Position numbers and translations under genes: made by a program | Source of the DNA: Acidaminobacter sp. | GTDB taxonomy: Bacteria > Bacillota_A > Clostridia > Peptostreptococcales > Acidaminobacteraceae | NCBI GenBank assembly: GCA_009881125.1 | Contig: WXFH01000001.1 | Coordinates: 103,737 to 167,736 of the forward strand | Direction: 5' to 3' | DNA: 64,000 bases | Shown: positions 25,981 to 34,815 of the stretch, in pieces | Numbering within the stretch: position 1 is the stretch's first letter | How the letters are laid out: the number at the start of each line of letters is the position of its first letter | Notes under the pieces: generated by a model | What the model was told of the DNA's origin: nothing | The model's database searches: none | Seen by the model: the letters and a program-made list of their open reading frames with translations, nothing else

Positions 25981-27003
25981 ATGGCGCACACAGAAATCCA
26001 AAACATACTTGAAATCAGAGACCTCAAGGTTATTTACAAAACGGATCTCGAGGTAGTTGAAGCTGTCAATGGTCTGGATCTGACTATTGGAAAAGGTAAG
26101 ACGCTGGGTCTTGTCGGCGAGACGGGTGCGGGAAAAACGACGACAGCGCTGTCGATTCTCAAACTCCTGCCATCCATCACCGGCCGGATTCTGCAGGGTG
26201 AGATTTATTTCGATGGAGAAGATATCCTTAAAAAAAGCGAGCACGACATGCAGTCCGTACGGGGAAACCGAATTTCAATGGTATTTCAAGATCCTATGAC
26301 AAGTTTGAATCCTGTTCTGACGGTAGGTGATCAAATTGCGGAAGCGGTTCAGCTGCATAATCCCGACATGTCAAAAGAACAGATCAACGAGCGCGTCGCG
26401 GCCACACTCAATATGGTAGGCATCATGCCTTCTCGAAGCGGTGATTACCCGCATCAGTTTTCCGGAGGGATGAAGCAGCGCGTGGTCATTGCCATGGCGC
26501 TTTCCTGTGAGCCTGAACTGTTGATCGCGGACGAACCGACAACGGCACTGGATGTCACGATTCAGGCTCAAGTCTTGACCATGATCCGGGAACTGCGTGA
26601 CAGACTGGGGACTTCCATGTTGATGATCACCCATGATTTGGGAATCGTAGCCCAAACTTGTGATGATGTCGCGGTCATGTACTCCGGCATCATTATCGAA
26701 GCGGGGACTGCTGAGGATATTTTCTTAGGAGACAAGCACCATCCTTATACGGTGGGGCTGTTCAATTCAATTCCGAACCTCGATATTAAATCTGATCGCC
26801 TTAATCCTATTACAGGGCTTATGCCTGACCCGACAAATCTTCCAAAAGGGTGTGTATTCGCTCCGCGCTGTAATCACCAAATGGAGATCTGTCTGGAAGC
26901 GCGTCCGGGTGTTTTTGAAGAGGGGACTCACAAGATCAGGTGTTACTTATTCTCTGAAGCGGCAGGCAATTCAAAGGCAGGTGTGGATCTAAATGCTGAA
27001 TGA
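25981..27003 (+). CDS. ABC transporter ATP-binding protein, DppD/OppD type
   Basis: A 340-residue ATPase with Walker A GETGAGKTTTA, signature HQFSGGMKQRVVIAMAL, Walker B LLIADEPTTALDVT and switch MITHDLGI. The C-terminal oligopeptide-transporter extension has the Cys-rich segment found in this group (GCVFAPRCNHQMEICLEARP), which in relatives carries an iron-sulfur cluster. It overlaps the next gene by 11 bases. Together with its partner it powers the importer. Confidence 0.93.
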   Translation: MAHTEIQNILEIRDLKVIYKTDLEVVEAVNGLDLTIGKGKTLGLVGETGAGKTTTALSILKLLPSITGRILQGEIYFDGEDILKKSEHDMQSVRGNRISMVFQDPMTSLNPVLTVGDQIAEAVQLHNPDMSKEQINERVAATLNMVGIMPSRSGDYPHQFSGGMKQRVVIAMALSCEPELLIADEPTTALDVTIQAQVLTMIRELRDRLGTSMLMITHDLGIVAQTCDDVAVMYSGIIIEAGTAEDIFLGDKHHPYTVGLFNSIPNLDIKSDRLNPITGLMPDPTNLPKGCVFAPRCNHQMEICLEARPGVFEEGTHKIRCYLFSEAAGNSKAGVDLNAE

Positions 27004-27970
27004 TAATCAGACTGTACCTTTACTTGAAACTGTAGAGCTTCGTAAGCTGTTTAAGTTAAAAGGCGGTTCGAATCTCCATGCGGTGGATGGCATCAATATG
27101 AAGATCTATGCAGGAAAAACCCTGGGTGTTGTAGGGGAATCCGGCTGCGGAAAATCTACGCTGGGCAGAACCATCCTAAAATTGCTTGAGCCGACCTCCG
27201 GACAGATTCTGTTTGAAGGAAATGATATAACTAAATACTCAGTCAGCAAGATGAGACCCGTACGAAAGGATATGCAAATCATTTTTCAAGATCCCTATTC
27301 GTGCATAGATCCAAGGAAATCCGTCATAGAGATCATCTCAGAATATATGTTTATCCATAAACTCTACAAATCCAGGGTTGAAACCTTTAACAAAGCGGCG
27401 GGTCTTATGGACATGGTTGGTCTGGCCAGGCGGTACGCGAACTCTTATCCCCATGAGCTGGATGGCGGACGCCGTCAGCGCATAGGCATAGCAAGGGCGT
27501 TGTCACTCAATCCGAAATTCATTGTTTGCGATGAACCGGTTTCAGCGCTGGATGTTTCCGTACAAGCGCAAAACCTGAACCTTTTGATGGATATCCAGGA
27601 TGAGCTAGGCTTGGCTTATATGTTCGTGACCCATGACCTGTCTGTAGTCAAACACATCTCTGATGACATTATGGTCATGTATCTTGGGAAATGTGTCGAA
27701 AGAGCGACCTCAGACGAGTTGTTTGCAAATCCGCAGCACCCTTACACCAAAGCGCTGCTGGCGGCTATTCCAAAGCCTGATATCCGGATGCGCAATAAGG
27801 AATTCCAGTTGATTAAAGGGGAAGTGTCCAGTCCGGTTAATGTAAAACCCGGCTGTCGATTCGCCTCCCGGTGTGACTATGCGGTTCCTGAGTGTTCGCA
27901 GCGCGACCCTGACTTTGTTGAGACATCGCCGGAGCATTTTGTGGCGTGTTATATTGTCAACGGCAGATAA
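26993..27970 (+). CDS. ABC transporter ATP-binding protein, DppF/OppF type
   Basis: A 325-residue ATPase with Walker [12 protein letters not shown], Walker [15 protein letters not shown], switch FVTHDLSV and the C-terminal Cys motif [20 protein letters not shown]. The ABC signature reads LDGGRRQR where LSGGQ is the norm: Ser and Gln are replaced. I recall similar signatures in some Firmicute OppF-like proteins, so this may be a subgroup trait. ATP may therefore be hydrolysed mainly at one of the two composite sites. Confidence 0.92.
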   Translation: MLNDNQTVPLLETVELRKLFKLKGGSNLHAVDGINMKIYAGKTLGVVGESGCGKSTLGRTILKLLEPTSGQILFEGNDITKYSVSKMRPVRKDMQIIFQDPYSCIDPRKSVIEIISEYMFIHKLYKSRVETFNKAAGLMDMVGLARRYANSYPHELDGGRRQRIGIARALSLNPKFIVCDEPVSALDVSVQAQNLNLLMDIQDELGLAYMFVTHDLSVVKHISDDIMVMYLGKCVERATSDELFANPQHPYTKALLAAIPKPDIRMRNKEFQLIKGEVSSPVNVKPGCRFASRCDYAVPECSQRDPDFVETSPEHFVACYIVNGR

Positions 27971-28026
27971 ACCAAAGGCTGTCATGGGTGTCATGACTGG
28001 CTGATTTGAGACGGGAGAGCGAAACA

Positions 28027-29148
28027 ATGATCATCGGCATACCTAAAGAGATCAAGAAGAATGAATGTCGCGTTGCCGCGATACCTTCTGCAGCAGCGCT
28101 GTTTGTGAAAAATGGACATACTGTGCTTGTGGAGCCTTCCGCAGGTCTTGGCAGCGGATATCCAGACGAGGCGTATGTCAGAGCCGGCGCGCAGATAACG
28201 CCTCGAGAGGCGCTTTACGAAGGCTGCGACATACTGTACAAGGTTAAGGAAATAGAGGCTTCGGAATATGATCTGCTTCACGAAAATCAGATCGTGCTGT
28301 CCTATCTGCATTCAAACGCGCACAGGGAAATGACAGAAGAGCTTCTCAAACGCGGCATAACCGGACTGTGCTATGAGGACGTGGATGATGAGCGCGGGGA
28401 ATTCCCAATGCTGGCACCCATGAGTATACTAGCCGGGAAAGGTGGGTTTTTGGCAGCGCTTCATTTTTCTCAAAGCGTTCATGGGGGCAGAGGGCTATTG
28501 CTCAGTAGAGTTGCTGGCTTAGCAACACCCGAGATCACCATAATTGGATGTGGATGGTCGGGGATTGGGGCTGCTGAGCTTGCCGCGGCCTTCGGCAATA
28601 AGGTGACCATGCTGGAGATCAGTAAAAAAGCAATGGAAAATGCACAGGCTAAATTGCCGGTCAACGTTGAACTGTTGTATTCGAACAGGGAAAATTTAGA
28701 GACTTGCCTTAAGCGTACGGATGTGCTCATCAACTGCATCCTGTGGCCTAAGACTCGAAAGGACCATTTGGTCTTTAGAGAGGATTTAAAGCTCATGAAG
28801 AGCGGGGCTATGATCATTGATGTCGCCTGCGATGACGCAGGCGCTATTGAAACCTGCAGAAGCACCTCTCATGACGCCCCGATCTATTTTGAAGAAGGAA
28901 TCCTCCATTACGCGGTGGACAATATCCCGTCCGGATTCGCGGAGACGGCGTCGCAAATGCTGTCCGCGGCAACGCTGCCCTATGCGCTGGAAATCGCAAA
29001 TCACGGCATTGTGGAGGCGCTGAAAAAAGACCCTCATTTGAGGCGCGGGCTAACGACCTACAAAGGCATGCTGACGCTGAAAGAAACAGCGGATAAGCAT
29101 GGTATCCCATATGTCGATCCCCTTGTGGCTATCAGCCGTGAACAATAG
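28027..29148 (+). CDS. Alanine dehydrogenase/transhydrogenase-family oxidoreductase (paralogue 2)
   Basis: A 373-residue second member of the family, clearly diverged from the one at 20081. It has IGIPKEIKKNECRVAAIPSA (Arg), YKVKE (Lys), SYLHSNAH (His), Rossmann loop ITIIGCGWSGIGA, and ACDDAGAIETC with the conserved Asp. Where alanine dehydrogenases have HYCVaNMPgAVprTST, this one reads HYAVDNIPSGFAETAS, so the substrate pocket should differ. N-(carboxyalkyl) amino-acid (opine) or saccharopine-type chemistry are alternatives. It follows the transporter by 56 bases with no terminator. Confidence 0.8.
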   Translation: MIIGIPKEIKKNECRVAAIPSAAALFVKNGHTVLVEPSAGLGSGYPDEAYVRAGAQITPREALYEGCDILYKVKEIEASEYDLLHENQIVLSYLHSNAHREMTEELLKRGITGLCYEDVDDERGEFPMLAPMSILAGKGGFLAALHFSQSVHGGRGLLLSRVAGLATPEITIIGCGWSGIGAAELAAAFGNKVTMLEISKKAMENAQAKLPVNVELLYSNRENLETCLKRTDVLINCILWPKTRKDHLVFREDLKLMKSGAMIIDVACDDAGAIETCRSTSHDAPIYFEEGILHYAVDNIPSGFAETASQMLSAATLPYALEIANHGIVEALKKDPHLRRGLTTYKGMLTLKETADKHGIPYVDPLVAISREQ

Positions 29149-29205
29149 ATTCTGTTTGTCACAATAAACGGGCGGCGAAAGACACCGGCCTAGGAGGCGT
29201 TCTGC

Positions 29206-30591
29206 ATGTCTAACCTTTGGGGTGGACGGTTCTCAAAGCAGATGGAGCACTTTACCGCGGATTATAACGAATCCATCAGCTTCGATCACAAACTTTACCA
29301 ATACAGTATTATGGGAAGTAAAGCTCACGTCAGGATGCTGGCGGAGCAAGGCATAGTGAGCCATGACATTTGCGAGGAAATTCTTCGGGGTCTGGCTGTT
29401 GTTGAGAATAAATTGGACCGAAATGAGGTTGAATTCAGTTTTCTTGATGAGGACATCATGATGATCATCGAGAAGGAGCTCATAAAAGAGATCGGTGAAG
29501 CCGGAAAGTATCTGCATACTGCCCGAAGCCGAAATGATCAGAATGCCGTGGACGAAACGCTGTTTTTGCGGGATGCGGTGAAGAAGACTATTGGCCATCT
29601 TAAAGATTTGCTGGAAGTCATTACCATCAAAGCTGAGGAAGAGGCTCATAAGATTATGCCTGGCTTTACGCATTTGCAGCATGCTCAGCCCATTACGGCG
29701 GGATTTTACTACATGGCCCATTTTCAAGGTCTGAAGCGGGACGTGGAGAGATTTCAGGAATCCTTGAGACGACTGGATGTCAATCCTCTCGGTGCTTGCG
29801 CTATGGCGGGGACGACGCTTCCGACGGATCGCATGATCACTTCCAGGCTGCTGGGGTTTGCAGCAACCTCAGAAAACGCGATGGATACTGTCGCGAACCG
29901 GGATGGCATAGCTGAATACCTTTTCAACGCAGCGCTATGTATGACCCATTTAAGCGGATTTGCAGAGGAGATCATTGTCTTCAACTCTCAAGAATTCAAT
30001 TTTATTACCATTGACGACAGCTTCTGTACAGGCAGCAGCATCATGCCTCAGAAGAAGAATCCGGATATTGCGGAACTCGTCAGAGGCAAGGCCGGCAGGG
30101 CGATTGGAAACCTGGTCACGCTGTTGACGGTGCTCAAGGGTACTTTTCTGACGCTGAACAAGGATTATCAGGAGGATAAGGAAGCGCTCTTCGACAGCAT
30201 CCACACGCTGGATCGGACGCTGTTTATCTTTGCCAGAATGCTGGAGCATATGACATTCAACGAGGACGTGCTGAGAGCGCAGCTGAAAAAAGGTTTTATT
30301 GAAGCGACTGATCTCGCAGAATTTCTGGTCCTTCAGCAAATCCCATTCAGGGAGGCCCATGAGATCGTCGGCAGGCTGGTCAAATATTGCGAAAGCAGAG
30401 GGATGACATTTGAGGAGGTTGGGAAAGCTGATTTGATTCAAGTTGGTTTTCCTGTCGAGCTTGAAAATTTGTCCCAGTTCAGTGTTGAAAACTGTATCGC
30501 CAACAGAAATAGTTTTGGAGGTACGTCTTTTACGGAGGTCGAGAGGCAGATTGTGAATGCGAAAATGTTCACAGCCGGGATTGCGACCTGA
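29206..30591 (+). CDS. argH: ArgH-family lyase (argininosuccinate lyase-like)
   Basis: A 461-residue member of the fumarase/aspartase superfamily. It begins SNLWGGRFSKQMEHFTADYN and has HTARSRNDQ, MPGFTHLQHAQP (general base region) and the mobile loop SSIMPQKKNPD. Canonical ArgH has KGLPLAYNKDMQEDKE; here it reads KGTFLTLNKDYQEDKE, losing a Tyr near the substrate site. No argG or other arginine-synthesis gene is near, so arginine biosynthesis is doubtful. A related reaction is likelier: fumarate (or analogue) elimination from an N-substituted amino acid. It is the last gene of the operon, behind AGGAGG, and is followed by a terminator. Confidence 0.82.
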   Translation: MSNLWGGRFSKQMEHFTADYNESISFDHKLYQYSIMGSKAHVRMLAEQGIVSHDICEEILRGLAVVENKLDRNEVEFSFLDEDIMMIIEKELIKEIGEAGKYLHTARSRNDQNAVDETLFLRDAVKKTIGHLKDLLEVITIKAEEEAHKIMPGFTHLQHAQPITAGFYYMAHFQGLKRDVERFQESLRRLDVNPLGACAMAGTTLPTDRMITSRLLGFAATSENAMDTVANRDGIAEYLFNAALCMTHLSGFAEEIIVFNSQEFNFITIDDSFCTGSSIMPQKKNPDIAELVRGKAGRAIGNLVTLLTVLKGTFLTLNKDYQEDKEALFDSIHTLDRTLFIFARMLEHMTFNEDVLRAQLKKGFIEATDLAEFLVLQQIPFREAHEIVGRLVKYCESRGMTFEEVGKADLIQVGFPVELENLSQFSVENCIANRNSFGGTSFTEVERQIVNAKMFTAGIAT

Positions 30592-30611
30592 CACTAATTT
30601 GTTCCCCTTTT

Positions 30612-30680
30612 GGCCATTGTCAATTTGTGTTAAGCCCTTTTGATTTTGGGTTTAGTCAGTTGACAATGGTCTTTTATTTG
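30612..30680 (+). terminator. Terminator of the nine-gene operon
   Basis: GGCCATTGTCAA pairs with TTGACAATGGTC, with an inner AAGCCC/GGGTTT stem, followed by TTTTATTT. It closes the operon after the lyase gene. Confidence 0.75.
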
Positions 30681-30777
30681 ACAAAAATAAGACCGGAAGG
30701 GTACTTCCAAAACCAAGTGGGTATCAATAATTGTAAAATGAGAACCAATTTCAAAAACCTATAAGTGAGGTAGGAGA

Positions 30778-31128
30778 ATGAACAAAAATCGTTTCTATAC
30801 AATGACCTTTGCAAGCGTCTATCCAATGTACATTGCTAAAGCGGAGAAAAAAGGGCGCACCAAAGCGGAGGTGGATGAAATTATCTGCTGGCTGACAGGG
30901 TACAGCCTGGAGGATTTGGAAGCCCAAATTGAACAAAAAAATGATTTTGAGACCTTTTTTACGCAGGCGCCAAAGATGAATCCTTCCCGGGATTTGATCA
31001 AAGGTGTGATTTGCGGCGTTCGGGTGGAGGAGATAGAGGATCCCATTGTACGCGAAACACGTTACCTGGATAAACTGATTGATGAGCTGGCAAAGGGAAA
31101 GGTCATGGATAAGATTTTGAGGAAGTAA
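30778..31128 (+). CDS. DUF2200 family protein
   Basis: A 116-residue cytoplasmic protein that matches what I know of the DUF2200 family. It has an aromatic N-terminus ([20 protein letters not shown]) and helices containing [45 protein letters not shown] comes near the end. The function is unknown. ATG follows GGTAGGAGA. A TTGACA occurs upstream (30678) without a good -10. Confidence 0.85.
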   Translation: MNKNRFYTMTFASVYPMYIAKAEKKGRTKAEVDEIICWLTGYSLEDLEAQIEQKNDFETFFTQAPKMNPSRDLIKGVICGVRVEEIEDPIVRETRYLDKLIDELAKGKVMDKILRK

Positions 31129-31131
31129 GGT

Positions 31132-31153
31132 TGATGGTCAGGTGACCATCGGC
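31132..31153. repeat. Small GATGG...CCATCGGCA hairpin repeat
   Basis: GATGGTCA and TGACCATC form a palindrome followed by GGCA, placed directly after a stop codon. Similar units occur at 321-344, 47731-47751 and (inverted) 62381-62396. Confidence 0.5.
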
Positions 31154-31197
31154 AAAAGTCTTCAAGAGGTACTTCGGAAGTGAATGGAGTGATCCGG

Positions 31198-31779
31198 ATG
31201 AAACTGAAGAAAAAAAAGAAGAAGCTCACTGAAAATTATTACAGAGACAAGGAGACGGACGCTTATATCATTCCGATCTGGCTGGACAGTTATGATGATG
31301 TTTTTGACGACTGGGACCCGTCCCCGTTTAAAATGCGGGACATTGAAGACGAGTTTCTGGACTTTTTGTGGGATTCGGTTGAAGACATACCGAAACGCGA
31401 TGAAATCATTTTTGAGTTTTTCATTCCGACATCCCTTAAGAATGCTCAAAAAGAGCAGATTTTAGTCAGTGCACTGAAGCACCATTTTGACTATATGGAG
31501 ATACGAAATGAGAAAAAGCTTCAGAAGGAACGGCTTGAAGCCATGAAATACTTTGCCCTTGGTATTTTTTTCTTCATCATTGCTTATATGGGGCCTTTTA
31601 AGGCGGACACGCTGGCAGTCCGGATCATGGAGGACGGTTTGTTTGTAGGGGGATGGGTTTTCATGTGGGAGACCTTTTCGAACTTATTCATAGAGTCCAG
31701 GGAATTTAATGAGGAGCGGCATATCATCAGGCGGTTCATGAAGGCAAAGGTCAGGTTTGTGGAGAAGGGGGCCCGCTGA
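31198..31779 (+). CDS. Hypothetical protein with one or two membrane helices
   Basis: A 193-residue protein I do not recognise. It starts with a Lys run (MKLKKKKKKL), has an acidic middle (DSYDDVFDDWDPSPFKMRDI) and a helical stretch predicted to be a coiled coil (about 100-120). Two hydrophobic segments follow: YFALGIFFFIIAYMGPF (about 125-141) and a weaker one around GLFVGGWVFMWETF. A basic tail ends it. ATG at 31198 has GGAG eight bases before it; a GTG six codons earlier is the alternative. Confidence 0.7.
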   Translation: MKLKKKKKKLTENYYRDKETDAYIIPIWLDSYDDVFDDWDPSPFKMRDIEDEFLDFLWDSVEDIPKRDEIIFEFFIPTSLKNAQKEQILVSALKHHFDYMEIRNEKKLQKERLEAMKYFALGIFFFIIAYMGPFKADTLAVRIMEDGLFVGGWVFMWETFSNLFIESREFNEERHIIRRFMKAKVRFVEKGAR

Positions 31780-31805
31780 CCTAGCAGCCTGTTTAGGGGT
31801 GACAT

Positions 31806-31840
31806 TAAACTGAGTCCGGATTTGTGGATTCAGTTTTTTT
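31806..31840 (+). terminator. Terminator after the membrane protein gene
   Basis: AAACTGAgTCC pairs with GGAtTCAGTTT, followed by TTTTTTT. Confidence 0.85.
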
Positions 31841-32152
31841 GGCGTGAGGCGGAAGGGGGAATGATGAGCAGGGTGATCGCGCATTAGTATCGCAAGATGC
31901 GTTCTTTTCGGTATTTGAATTGTAAAAATAAATTTACAATCAACATAACCATTTTTACGAAGTGGCAGAATTTCATAAGTTCATCCAATGAGCCACAATG
32001 TGAGATGAAAGGAAATCAATCACAATAATGATTTGTGCGTGCGCCTCAAACTCTGCCACACCTGCAAATTCAGAGTGCTTGGCTGGTGCGGGCCAATAAG
32101 TGGCTGACTTGGTCTTTCGCGAAACTTTGCCGTAAGAGGAATAGTTTTATAT

Positions 32153-32168
32153 TGGCATCGATATTGCA
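32153..32168 (+). promoter_or_regulatory. Sigma-54 (-24/-12) promoter of the M20 amidohydrolase operon
   Basis: TGGCATCGATATTGCA matches the consensus, with GG (32154-32155) and GC (32166-32167) exactly 12 bases apart. It starts with the same TGGCAT as the promoter at 19979, and lies about 77 bases before the start codon. Confidence 0.9.
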
Positions 32169-32244
32169 TTAGTAAGCATCAAATTAATGCACACAAACTA
32201 TTCCGGTCAAAAGACTATTTGCGAAAATAAAGGAGTTGGACATT

Positions 32245-33378
32245 TTGGAACAACAGAACCTGGCGCTGGTGATAGGGCTGCGCCGCGAGCTTCATCAGCA
32301 CCCTGAGCTTTCCAATCATGAAACGTGGACAAAGCAGCACCTGATCGATTTTCTCAAAGCCAATACAAAACTGGAGATCATTGACCGCGGCCGATGGTTT
32401 TATGCCGTGTATCGTGCAGGTGAGCACAAAAAGAACATAGCATTCCGCGCGGACTTCGACGCCATTAAGATGAACGAGGGTATTGAGCTGCCTCATGCTT
32501 CTGTTTTTCCCGGCATTTCTCACAAATGCGGCCATGACGGTCATTCTGCTTCACTGGCGGGCTTTGCTCTGGAAATAGATCAAAAGGGCGCTGACAAGAA
32601 TATCTTCTTTCTCTTCCAGCACGCGGAGGAAACCGGCGATGGTGCGGCGGAATGTGCTGTGTTCATAAAAGAAAACGGCATTGAAGAAATCTTTGCTTAC
32701 CACAACATGAGCGGCATGGCCCTTAAATCCATTAATGTCATTGATGGCGCGAGCAACTGCGCTTCAAAAGGGATGATCATTCAAATGGAGGGAAGACCTT
32801 CTCATGCCAGCGAGCCCGAGAAAGGTGTCAATCCGGCGTTTGCCTTTGCGAAAATTATCGACGCTATTCCTGATTTTATTGCACCGGAAAAAAATGAGGG
32901 CATGGTGCTTTGTACCGTCATCCAGGTTAATGTGGGAGAGAAAGCGTTTGGTGTCAATGCCAGCAGGGGGGAACTTCTGCTGACGATCCGCGCGCTTTAT
33001 GAGGCGGAAATGGACCGGCTGCAGCAAAACCTCGAGAAGCTGGCATCCTCACTGGCAGAAGACCAGGGAATGACGGTCAGCTTCTCCTATCAGGATTACT
33101 TCCCGGAGACTTTTAATCACAAAGAGAGCTCGGACAAGATCAGAAAAGCCGCTGACAGCAAGGGCTTTGAAGTTGTGGAAATGGCGGAGGCGTTCCGGGG
33201 CTCTGAAGATTTTGGTCATTATCTTAAGGAGACTAAAGGCGCGATTTGTTATATTGGCAATGGAATGGATTACCCTAACATACATTCCTTTAAATATGAT
33301 TTTAATGATGAAATCATCGAGACTGCGGTGGAATTGTTTAAAGCGCTCGCAGAAATGCAAGGTGAAGAGGACAACTAA
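32245..33378 (+). CDS. M20 family amidohydrolase / peptidase
   Basis: A 377-residue di-metal hydrolase of the M20D type. It begins LRRELHQHPELSNHE and has RADFDAI, the metal Cys/His motif ISHKCGHDGHSA, QHAEETGDGA and a further His in FAYHNMSG. The dimerisation domain contains GRPSHASEPEKGVNP, and the late FRGSEDFGHYL carries the last metal ligand. Members hydrolyse N-acyl amino acids, indole-acetyl amino acids, carbamoyl amino acids or dipeptides. The TTG at 32245 has AAAGGAG nine bases upstream; a TTG three codons earlier abuts it. It is followed by a transporter gene 35 bases on. Confidence 0.88.
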   Translation: MEQQNLALVIGLRRELHQHPELSNHETWTKQHLIDFLKANTKLEIIDRGRWFYAVYRAGEHKKNIAFRADFDAIKMNEGIELPHASVFPGISHKCGHDGHSASLAGFALEIDQKGADKNIFFLFQHAEETGDGAAECAVFIKENGIEEIFAYHNMSGMALKSINVIDGASNCASKGMIIQMEGRPSHASEPEKGVNPAFAFAKIIDAIPDFIAPEKNEGMVLCTVIQVNVGEKAFGVNASRGELLLTIRALYEAEMDRLQQNLEKLASSLAEDQGMTVSFSYQDYFPETFNHKESSDKIRKAADSKGFEVVEMAEAFRGSEDFGHYLKETKGAICYIGNGMDYPNIHSFKYDFNDEIIETAVELFKALAEMQGEEDN

Positions 33379-33413
33379 TTTAGGAACTGCTCAAAGATCA
33401 GGAGGCAATAATC

Positions 33414-34649
33414 ATGAATTATGAATCTAAACGGTGGATCATGCTGATCGCTGGTGTTGTAATAAATATTTGCGTTGGCTTTGGCTATGCATGGAGTGTT
33501 TTCCAAAACCCTTTGATGCAACAGTTTGGCTGGAATGCGATTCAGGCATCTCTGGCGTACACTTTGGTCATGGGGGTCTCCGCTTTACCCATGGCATTGG
33601 TTGGTATGGCACAAGCTTATATATCACCGCGTGCTCTTGTTTTCGCAGGGGGTCTTCTTTTGGGTGGTTCAGTATTTTTTTCTGGATCAATCCAATCTCT
33701 TGCCCAGTTATATTTAGTTTATGGCATAGGCGTTGGACTGGGTGTTGGCATTGTTTATTCAGGAAGTCTGTCCAATATGGTCAGATTTTTCCCGGATAAA
33801 CGCGGATTTTGTTCTGGTGCCATGGCTGCTGGCATGGGCAGTGGCGCGGTCATCATTGCCCCGCTGGCTGCAGCACTGATCTCGAATTTTGGTGTTATGC
33901 CTAGTTTTAGGATTATTGGCACTGCTTTCATAATAATTATTTGCGGGCTTTCGTTACTCATTGATACCGCGCCGCAAGACTACGCCCCTAAGGGATGGAC
34001 ACCCAAGAAAACCACAGCAGCCTTTACCGGAGCAGATAAGGATTGGAAGGCTATGCTGAAAGATCCGATATTCTACTTAATGGCAGGGATCTTTACAACG
34101 GGGACAACCTCCGGTGTTATGATTATTGGACACGCCTCCCCAATGTTTCAGGAAATCATGAATTTTACGCCGCAGAAAGCTGCGGCTATGCTTGGATTCC
34201 TAGCGCTGTGTAATACTCTTGGCAGACTATTCTGGGGATGGACTTCTGACAGGATTGGCCGACTGAAAACGATTAATTTTTTATATGCCATTACAGCCCT
34301 CTCGCTGTTGGGTTTGATTTACTTTACAGGGCAATATCTTTTTGTAGTGATGGTTATGTTCATAGGCACTTGCTATGGCGGTTTTATGTCAATGATCGCC
34401 TCTTTAACTGCGGATACTTTTGGATCAAAAAACCTTCCCATCAACTTTGGGATTATGTTCCTGGCTTATGGATTTGCAGCTTTTATAGGGCCGCGTATGG
34501 CTGCTGTTATAAAAATTATGAATAATGGTGATTATTCACTCGCTTTTATTATTGCCATTCTAATGTGCCTGGCGGGCATTGTCCTTAACTTGGTCACCGT
34601 GAAGAAATTAAACAAAGAACGACCTGCGCCTCAAGTTCAAAACTATTAG
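33414..34649 (+). CDS. MFS transporter, oxalate/formate antiporter (OFA) family
   Basis: A 411-residue, 12-helix major facilitator. The N-terminus (RWIMLIAGVVINICVGFGYAWSVF) and the YGIGVGLGVGIVYSGSLSNMVRFFPDKRG stretch are typical of the OFA family. A mid-protein WGWTSDRIGRLKTI corresponds to the MFS loop motif. The family exchanges small carboxylates; many members have unknown substrates. Pairing with the amidohydrolase under one sigma-54 promoter suggests it imports that enzyme's substrate or exports its acid product. Confidence 0.88.
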   Translation: MNYESKRWIMLIAGVVINICVGFGYAWSVFQNPLMQQFGWNAIQASLAYTLVMGVSALPMALVGMAQAYISPRALVFAGGLLLGGSVFFSGSIQSLAQLYLVYGIGVGLGVGIVYSGSLSNMVRFFPDKRGFCSGAMAAGMGSGAVIIAPLAAALISNFGVMPSFRIIGTAFIIIICGLSLLIDTAPQDYAPKGWTPKKTTAAFTGADKDWKAMLKDPIFYLMAGIFTTGTTSGVMIIGHASPMFQEIMNFTPQKAAAMLGFLALCNTLGRLFWGWTSDRIGRLKTINFLYAITALSLLGLIYFTGQYLFVVMVMFIGTCYGGFMSMIASLTADTFGSKNLPINFGIMFLAYGFAAFIGPRMAAVIKIMNNGDYSLAFIIAILMCLAGIVLNLVTVKKLNKERPAPQVQNY

Positions 34650-34752
34650 TACATACTCCAGAGGAATGGATTTCTATCCAAATCTTGAAATGCGAATCAA
34701 GTACTTAGCTGTCATAAATTTATTTTGATCTGTTCAGCAAGCCTAAATTAAA

Positions 34753-34790
34753 ACAAAAAGGAAGAAGGCGGCGGCCTTCTTCCTTTTTGT
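34753..34790. terminator. Bidirectional terminator after the OFA transporter
   Basis: AAAAAGGAAGAAGGC pairs with GCCTTCTTCCTTTTT across a four-base loop. It lies between convergent genes. Confidence 0.93.
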
Positions 34791-34815
34791 TTATGTAATA
34801 TGTGAGTCCTGATTC

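Larger units (their letters stand above)
31780..32244 (+). other. Regulatory gap before the M20 amidohydrolase gene
   Basis: No gene is visible in these ~465 bases. It holds a terminator (31806-31840), a palindrome TTGTAAA/TTTACAA (about 31919-31939), a second one CACAA/TTGTG (about 32020-32038), and the -24/-12 promoter at 32153-32168. The palindromes are candidate binding sites for the activator, as enhancer sites usually lie 80-200 bases upstream of such promoters. Confidence 0.55.
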
